From: Tieghemiomyces parasiticus
Lineage: Eukaryota; Kickxellomycota; Dimargaritomycetes; Dimargaritales; Dimargaritaceae
Assembly: GCA_027575765.1 (NCBI GenBank)
Contig: JANBPT010000787.1
Location: 1-22,989 of the forward strand
Direction of reading: 5' to 3'
DNA length: 22,989 bases
The translations under genes and the position numbers were made by a program. The notes beneath the pieces are model-generated. The model saw nothing but the letters and a program-made list of their open reading frames with translations, was not told the DNA's origin and searched no databases. Each line of letters begins with the position of its first letter. The first letter of the stretch is position 1. Below are positions 17,001 to 22,989 of this stretch, piece by piece.

Positions 17001-18542
17001 TCCGCAGCACGGCAGAGATGTCAGATACCGCGTTGGCCAAGCACAGAGAACGGATAATGCAGCTCACTCAGGACAACCGCGAACTGACGGCGGCCAAGGG
17101 CAGCCTGGACAGACAATGTCGTGAGCTTACGGCGGCTCTCGAGGACCAGAAGCTCCAGGCAAAAGACGCCGTCCGAAATTATGAGGATGAACAGCAGGAG
17201 AGGCAAATATTGGAAGAGGAACAGGAATTGCAGCAGGAGAGGTATGTAAATATCTACCGTAGTCGGATGAACAAGTCACACACAGTTCAGCATTCACACT
17301 GGCTTCTGAGGCCATACACGACTAACCTGACGTTATCATCGCCTACACCTACATGTTACATTCTTCAGGTGGAGCCGTACCGTCCGGGAACTGCGTCATG
17401 TGACGGGCCAGTTGTCGGAGACAGAGGCGAGCCTCAAGGCGCGTTGCACCGAAAACCAGGAACAAGGTGCCGAAATCGAGAGGTGAGTAGTCCCCCGTGC
17501 TTCCGAGCCAGGCAGTCTAAATAGGTCAAATCTTGGTCTATATTTGCTTGGATGGGTCCCCGAACCTCGACGATGGACATACCGACTCTTGCAAACTAAG
17601 ACCTAGGATCTTGCTACGTACCACCTTCTCCCATACACCTAGACTGAAATCCGATCTTGATCGGCTGGCTCGCCTAGAGGCACAACTTGAGGATGGTAAG
17701 TCATATAGCCAAAATTAAACAGTCACGGGGCCGGTCCAGAGCCCGACCGCTGCTAACTGTATTCCCCACTCATTTATATTTCCTCCATGAATTCACCCTA
17801 TAGTGCAGGCGCAACTGGATGAGCAGCGAAACCTGGCCCAAGCCAAGACGCGGGAAGCCACACGTCTCTCGCAAGCCGTGTACACTGCTCAAACTGAAAG
17901 CCAAAGTAATGAAAAGCGCTGCAGCGAACTCCAGACGCAGGTATGTTATCAGCGGTTGGGTCGGCCGGTCACTAGTTAATATCGTTTGGAATCACCGCCA
18001 CAAGGACAACGACACCTCACCCCTCTTAACTCTCTGCTAACCTGAACTCCGCACTACACTCTTGCGTCCTTAACCCTGCAACGAAATCACAGTTGGACGA
18101 GGTAAAGGACACGCTACAACGCGAGAGCCAGCTGGTCATTCACTACCAGGAGTTGACGCGACATCAACAGGGCCAGCTCGTCCAACACGAACGGATCGCC
18201 GATATGGTTGTGGAAATGTACGCCAAGCGTCCCCGGTTTACCTCCGTGACCACCGGTCCAACCTCCATCGATACTGGTTGCCCTCCTGCCCATGTCATCC
18301 GCTCCTTCGAAACAACCACCCCTCACCCGCACTTAGCCACCACCGCCATAACCGTAAGCCGATCCAACCACCACGGCCTGGGTACGGATTCACCCATATT
18401 CGACATACCCTTCATCCGTGGTAGTGATGGTGGCCGTTTTAACCATGGGTATCGCCCCGGTCACTTTTCGGACACCTTGGTCCCACTGGCTACCGACAAC
18501 GGTAGAGAGGATGAATTCGGCCAACCAACTCAACAACTCTAA
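14080..18542 (+). CDS. CIP2A-like armadillo/coiled-coil protein, 11 exons
   Basis: Exons: 14080..14193, 14346..15968, 16057..16226, 16381..16451, 16610..16629, 16758..16832, 16949..17241, 17369..17482, 17643..17695, 17804..17940, 18093..18542. They total 3120 bases in one frame, 1039 aa, all with GT donors and AG acceptors. Residues 1 to about 635 are Leu/Ala-rich helical repeats of armadillo type, broken by a disordered Gly/Ser/Pro insert near 195-220. Residues about 650-925 are a coiled coil (ERLNVDLERKL, MQLTQDNRELTAAKG, LKSDLDRLARLEAQLED). The last 110 are Thr/His/Pro-rich. This layout matches CIP2A (human about 905 aa). The ARM segment AKVFNPANARETLRLAFHMI (283-302) resembles, from memory, the corresponding human segment in K-x-F...N...T..L.F..I. 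Animal CIP2A inhibits PP2A-B56 and tethers TOPBP1 in mitosis. The least certain exons are 4 and 5. Alternative: an unrelated ARM/coiled-coil protein. Confidence 0.7.
16544..16554 (+). repeat. Run of 11 C in intron 4 of the CIP2A-like gene
   Basis: An eleven-base poly-C tract about 55 bases upstream of the acceptor of the 20-base exon at 16610. It may act as part of a distant polypyrimidine tract, or be a simple homopolymer. Confidence 0.8.
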
Positions 18543-18849
18543 TATGGATTAAAACCAATTTGGCCAGATCTGTACATGTGTAGCGGCCCCAACTCAAACC
18601 ATTGTGCTCCATAAGTTCGGTATGTATTGTCTAACTTCGAATATACTGCTCACCACACAGGTGAGTATAAATTTATTACCTACGACAATGACGCTCCTAA
18701 TTTCAGAATGGAACCGGTGATTAGACCGCTTCATTCTCCAGTAAAGAGCCTCGGCGAGCCAGATGTTTGACAGACACAGTAACTGCGCAAGCCTATCGGC
18801 CCCACATCGAAGGGCTCCAAACAACAATTAAAAAACAAAAATCATTCGC
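18543..18849. other. Convergent gap between CIP2A-like gene and secreted peptide gene
   Basis: 307 bases between two converging genes. ATTAAA at 18548-18553 may serve the CIP2A-like gene. TTTATT at 18672-18677 reads AATAAA on the minus strand and may serve the secreted-peptide gene. No gene is seen here. Confidence 0.55.
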
Positions 18850-19176
18850 TTAGTAGTTGCAAATGATGAAGCTGCCGTTGGGGTAGCACTTGGTGCCGGT
18901 GGGGCATGCAAAGCTGACGGGGGAACCCCAATCGCAGACGGTGAAGCCTTCAGCATAGGAGCCGCCACAGGCCATGGTACCGGACAAGCAGTCCTCCGAA
19001 GTGGGCGATGGGAGCGGTTCCACCGAGATGGAAGCCGCGATCAGGGTGTCGTCGGACGGGGGAGGGGACGAAGTCGAATCAGTGTCGCGCTTGTGCGGGT
19101 GGGCAACGACGGGAGAGGCCAGGAGGGCCATAGCGGCGACAGCGGCGACGAGAAGGCGGGCGGTGGTGAACTGCAT
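18850..19176 (-). CDS. Small secreted CBM19-like (chitin-binding) peptide
   Basis: An intronless gene for 108 aa. The ATG at 19176 has the context CCGTCACC-ATG. Residues 1-25 are a classic signal peptide (Arg7, long Ala/Leu/Val core, cleavage expected at VVA-HP). A Lys-Arg pair at 29-30 is a Kex2 site, so the mature chain may start at Asp31. Residues 31-60 are a Ser/Thr/Pro-rich linker, probably O-glycosylated. Residues 63-106 hold six cysteines (63, 70, 81, 91, 97, 106), enough for three disulfides. The pattern C-x6-C-x10-C-x9-C-x5-C-x8-C, with FTVCDWG, CPTGTKCYPNG and FIIC, is that of CBM19 chitin-binding modules of fungal chitinases and small effectors. There is no catalytic domain, so it would act as a free wall-binding protein or effector. 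Convergent with the CIP2A-like gene. Confidence 0.8.
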   Translation of the reverse strand: MQFTTARLLVAAVAAMALLASPVVAHPHKRDTDSTSSPPPSDDTLIAASISVEPLPSPTSEDCLSGTMACGGSYAEGFTVCDWGSPVSFACPTGTKCYPNGSFIICNY

Positions 19177-19340
19177 GGTGACGGTTGAAAGCTTAGAGAT
19201 GTGGAGCTAAGGAAGGGGAGGGGTAGTGGATAGTTGGGCTTCAAGGTGGCCGAAGAGGTATAGAGGTAGTGATCTGACGGGTGCGGTCGAGTTGAGTTGT
19301 TTGATGTTGAGTTGGAACTGGTGGTCGGTTGGTCATCTAT

Positions 19341-19350
19341 TATATATATA
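19341..19350 (-). promoter_or_regulatory. TATA-like tract upstream of the secreted peptide gene
   Basis: A ten-base alternating TA tract lies about 165 bases upstream of the ATG at 19176. It is the only TATA-like element in the region and would leave a leader of roughly 135 bases. Confidence 0.4.
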
Positions 19351-19750
19351 CATGCAATGGGACCCCGCTGCGCAAGGGCGATATTTTGTAAAGGTTCCCT
19401 TGTGAGCTTGCTTGCCGAGTCACCTGGCCAGTTGCGAGCCCATGGCAGTCCGACGGAATTACGATCAGTGCGGATAGATGTCCTTCCTACCGACCGTATT
19501 TTTGCCGAGATTCCAAACGTCCGCCTCGGCCGGGAACTGGTATCACCAAAGATCATCTTGGGCAATTATCCGGGGCCAGTTCCCTCTCGTCATGGGAATC
19601 GTCGCGACCTCGGCTTACATCATTAGCCATTTCTGCCCCATTAAACTCCCAGGTAAATATCCGATACCAAAGTGAACCCCCCCCCCTTAATACCATCCCG
19701 GTAGCTACACAATCGTGGGGTCGGCAATGTATGACCAAAGGACTCTTGCA

Positions 19751-19764
19751 GGAACCCGGGTTCC
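19751..19764. repeat. Perfect 14-base palindrome
   Basis: GGAACCCGGGTTCC is its own reverse complement with no spacer. It lies in non-coding DNA. It could be a binding site for a dimeric factor or chance. Confidence 0.6.
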
Positions 19765-20127
19765 ACGGAACTAAAAATAGTGCACTTCCCAGCATGTTCG
19801 ACACGAACCAAAGTGTTTGCATGGGCGTTTCATCATACCCCTCCACCAGGTCTGGCCGTAAGGTCATCAACACTAGCACAACCGCCGCTCGTCTTTAGCT
19901 TTCCCTTAACAGCACCTTGAAGAAAAGTGGCCGGTGTTTACTCTCCAACTGCGGCGTCACTATTTTTAGATGCTTAGCCACCGCATAGAGCAGGAACTTG
20001 CCAATATGCACCCACGTTCAAATCAAGTTGGCGTGGGAAGTACACAAAGGCGGGGTCCGCTCGTCTTGGCCCACATCATGGTTTACCGCGGTCTTACCAA
20101 AACTCCCCTTCCCAATTTACACATATT

Positions 20128-20154
20128 CCGCCCCGCCCCGCCCCCGCCCCCCCC
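20128..20154 (-). repeat. G-quadruplex-type tract (C-rich on plus strand)
   Basis: The plus strand has C-runs of 2, 4, 4, 5 and 8 separated by single G residues. The minus strand therefore carries four or more G-runs of at least four with one-base loops, an excellent G-quadruplex pattern. It also resembles stacked GC boxes. Confidence 0.75.
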
Positions 20155-22989
20155 TCTGACATTGGAACTTAGTAGCGAACTCTTACATGGTAGCTAATAT
20201 CCCCTTACACGTCTCATGGGAGAGAGTGTGACGGGACGACACCCACTCTTGGCGAACTGCCTTGGCAGATGCGCCGTTAGAGCTCCTCCGGTTGCCGACG
20301 GCGGCTTACCAAGGGCTTCCCCAGTCGAATGATGATCTCCCGGCCTCCCTCCCCCCCCCGGAAACTTCTATAAACAGACACAGAACACCAGGTGAGTTGT
20401 GTTGGTGGCCGGGAATACGTGATCTACTGCTGAGGTCATAATGGGGCTGGCAGACAATGGTTGACAATACAGGTCGAATTTATTAATTCTCCGAACAGAT
20501 ATACCAGAGCCGCTTCCTTCCATCCTGGGCTGGCCATGGTAGCGGGAGGGGCGAGTCTGTGAAATGGGAATGGTTGGTCCGTAGCCACTCGGAAAAATAG
20601 GGAACCCGTCACTAAAGCCAAGTCCTACAGGTCCAACAACGTCACCGATACCCATCCAATGGTGATTTCCGCTTGACAGTTGTCACCAGGCAATGTAGGG
20701 CCAACCTATCCAGACTAACTTCGCCGGGGGTTATTCTTGTTCGGCGAGTCACCCAACGGACATGTAACACAGCCATCAATTGAGCTACTTCAACCACAAC
20801 CAGCCGTGGCAGCACATTTGGCCGTACCCCTCCTTCTCCACCCTGTGTTGTCTGCTGTACACGACACTACTTGTCGGGCTAACCTTTTGCAGCACATGAT
20901 ACCTCTTTCTTGTACTTGGTCAGCGTTCTTTTTCTGAAACTGATATTCGTGAATGGCATACTTGAGACGGTTGAGACCTGAGAGCCATCGTTAACCGAAG
21001 AGTTGGTGATTGTTGACTGCCTAGAATGCACTACATCTTCACCTCAACGAGCGTTACTACGTTCAACACGCTCGTATTAGTTTTCTTCCAAGTACCTGGA
21101 GCGTATCAATGTTTTCAATTTAACCGGGTACAAATTATATTATGCTGGTGACTTTGCGGAGCTCGCTGAACGTATAATATACCGGTATACTGTTCTTACG
21201 CTTCAGTTTTCATGTCTTCTTGCTGCTCATAAAGTATCAGAAGACAACAGGTACTTATTTATAGCAATATAAATACCAATCATCGAGTATTCCGTAATGC
21301 ATTTAAGCGGCGCATGGATGACTGGGTTGTAAATTGATCGCATAGAGGCCACAGAGAAGGAAAAGAGGATGTTGGATCTATTAAGATATATTATCTGAAG
21401 GCCCTAAATACTTGGAATCACCTCGTTACTCTGGGTCATGTGTGGTGACGTGATGCAAAGTCGAAAATCCCACTGCTTGATTTCAGAAGGCCATCGATCA
21501 ATTACAGATTCGGCCATACCCATAACCACCTAACCAAGGCTAGCCCATTTAATGTTTTACACTGTCTTACGGCACATATTTCATCCTGATCATTGCATCT
21601 TCTATTTCCACACAATAATCGCAATACTTATTATGTTTTGTACATCTCATTGTTGATGTTAACCATCTCCCTCAGCTTGAGTTTAACCTCCAGTGTGCCA
21701 GATATCAACTTACAGGCCACAACCAGCCCTTTAGTGGACCACTAGTGGCTAAAAGACGTTAATATGCCTCAGATTCGTCCACGCTACAAAGACCCCAACG
21801 GCACCTACTGAAATTATAACCAAGTCTTGATTCAATTACAAAGCCCCCTACCAATTAGCTACCCACCCCTTATTCTACTTTCAACTCAAAGCACTAATCA
21901 TGTCTAGCTTTATTCCGTTACTGTTATCACCCTGAAGCGTTGCCTGTGCGCATCATTCCCCCCCTCCCTTCCTATCCTGAGATATCCCCCATGTGTACCT
22001 TTCAAACGCCTTGGTTCCCTACTCTCCGTCTCTCACACGAGTCTATACATTTCGGAGACCCCCCTAACAATCATTATGGTAGGCAAATTCCTGGATCCTT
22101 AACGTAAGCAATCAACTACTGCGCAAAATGTTTATTGTAATTGGTACTGCCTTGGGACCTTTTATATATGGCAAGTCGAGCCCTGCTGTCTAAGGTCTTG
22201 TTGGTGTAGAGAGAAGTAAGGAGGAGTAGGGAAATATAGCAAAGGTTCTGTTGGAGGAGGGGCTGATCAGATGGCTGTGATAGGGCACGGAAGGATGGTT
22301 GGAACTGTTTTGACAATTGCTCCGTCCTGAAAGTGCCTAAGTGGGCAGATAAGAAAAGGAGACAAGATGTATTAGGTAATAATCACAAGTGCATGTGCAT
22401 GCGATCATTTGGGCGGCCACGATTATTATATAATTGTTAACATGATTACTTCTCCCTTTACCAATCCTTCAGTTGTATTTTTAACACCATAAAACGTCAA
22501 TTGTCACTACCGTTACTCTGCCATTAGAATTTCACCATTACACACACTTGTGGTCGCCTAAAACGACCTCACATCCTACTGCGCAAGGCAGCAGCAACTC
22601 ACAAGCTCACCATACCTTCACGCCGTCACTTATGCACCCGGCTAGAGCCATAGTCTATTCTACGACCTAATCCTCACCGACCCATCGCAGCCACCTAGGC
22701 TATCTCCTTTCGAACAGCACTTACGATACTCCCTAACGCTTCCCTACGATTCTATTATGATCTATTCACGCACTATACTGGTAAGGTCCATTATGAAGTC
22801 GCTACCTTATATCAGGTGCCTAGTCGGTACTAAAATTCATCAATCGCCCTTTCTTACTTATATTTCTTGGATTACGTTTACACATGCCACAACAATAACA
22901 TCCAATCACACTTATAAATACTATAACAACGCTTTCCCTCGTGGTCAGAATACTCGCCGCTACATGATGGTGTGACGGAGGGGTGCGGC

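Larger units (their letters stand above)
19351..22989. other. 3.6-kb region without recognisable genes
   Basis: Open frames here (for example 19297-19626, 19553-19879, 20368-20655, 20737-20937, 22116-22316 and 22757-22975) are short, share no family features and show no splice pattern that joins them. The region contains poly-C runs at 19677-19686 and 20351-20359, a perfect 14-base palindrome at 19751-19764, and a G-quadruplex-type tract at 20128-20154. From about 20900 it becomes AT-rich, and from about 21500 it is poor in G on the plus strand. I saw no tRNA, rRNA, transposon or telomere repeat. It could be promoter or leader of a gene beyond the right edge. Confidence 0.55.

Noticed and set aside
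16231..18542. A separate coiled-coil gene starting after the TAA at 16228
   Set aside because: Splice phases connect exon 3 to the coiled-coil exons in frame, and the ARM plus coiled-coil order matches a known architecture. It remains possible and is noted as an alternative isoform.
19553..19879. 108-aa minus-strand open frame
   Set aside because: No domain, no signal peptide, ends in gene-free DNA with poly-C tracts; likely chance.
20368..20655. 95-aa minus-strand open frame
   Set aside because: Gly/Pro/Ser-rich with no family resemblance, and a competing frame covers the same DNA.
1..22989. tRNA genes, rRNA, transposons, CRISPR arrays, virus-derived genes
   Set aside because: Reading both strands I saw no T-arm/anticodon pattern, no long direct or terminal repeats, and no transposase, reverse transcriptase or capsid-like sequence. 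A covariance-model and repeat search would be needed to exclude small or degraded copies.

Overview
The window looks like nuclear DNA from a fungus, probably an early-diverging (non-Dikarya) lineage. Coding regions are GC-rich, introns are short (about 80 to 220 bases) with GTAAGT/GTAGGT-type donors and CAG/TAG acceptors, start codons often sit in CCACC-ATG contexts, and AATAAA signals lie downstream of several stops. The gene set (TRM11, isovaleryl-CoA dehydrogenase, CYP51, a TACC protein, a small CBM19-like secreted peptide) fits a filamentous or zoosporic-grade fungus. A CIP2A-like gene, otherwise best known from animals, argues against an ordinary ascomycete or basidiomycete. No lineage can be fixed by eye.

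Left part (1-6423): the 3' portion of TRM11 (tRNA m2G10 methyltransferase, two visible exons) converges with a small SANT/Myb-domain gene on the minus strand. A U6 snRNA gene with TATA box and T-tract terminator follows at about 2507-2618. After a 1.1-kb gap come an intronless mitochondrial isovaleryl-CoA dehydrogenase gene and a four-exon gene whose spliced 153-aa product ends in a KPWE motif. That places it in the PEX39/DUF5572 family, linked to PEX7 and PTS2 import into peroxisomes.

Middle part (6424-13189): a 1.4-kb mostly non-coding stretch holds a possible broken small secreted-peptide gene. CYP51 (sterol 14-alpha demethylase, minus strand, intronless) follows, with a possible sterol regulatory element in its promoter. 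After another gap there is a three-exon minus-strand gene for a 649-aa protein with a C-terminal TACC coiled-coil domain.

Right part (13190-22989): divergent from the TACC gene is an 11-exon plus-strand gene (14080-18542) for a 1039-aa protein with a large armadillo-like N-terminal half and a long coiled coil, whose layout and one ARM segment resemble animal CIP2A. TACC and CIP2A proteins are both mitotic or centrosomal factors in animals, so this head-to-head pair is the most interesting item here. A 108-aa secreted six-cysteine peptide of CBM19 (chitin-binding) type follows on the minus strand. The last 3.8 kb has no recognisable gene and becomes markedly G-poor on the plus strand.

The genes do not form one pathway. 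Leucine catabolism, sterol synthesis, peroxisomal import, tRNA modification, splicing and mitosis are all represented, as expected for ordinary eukaryotic chromosome. Exon coordinates were set by hand from reading frame and splice-site sequence, with no transcript evidence.
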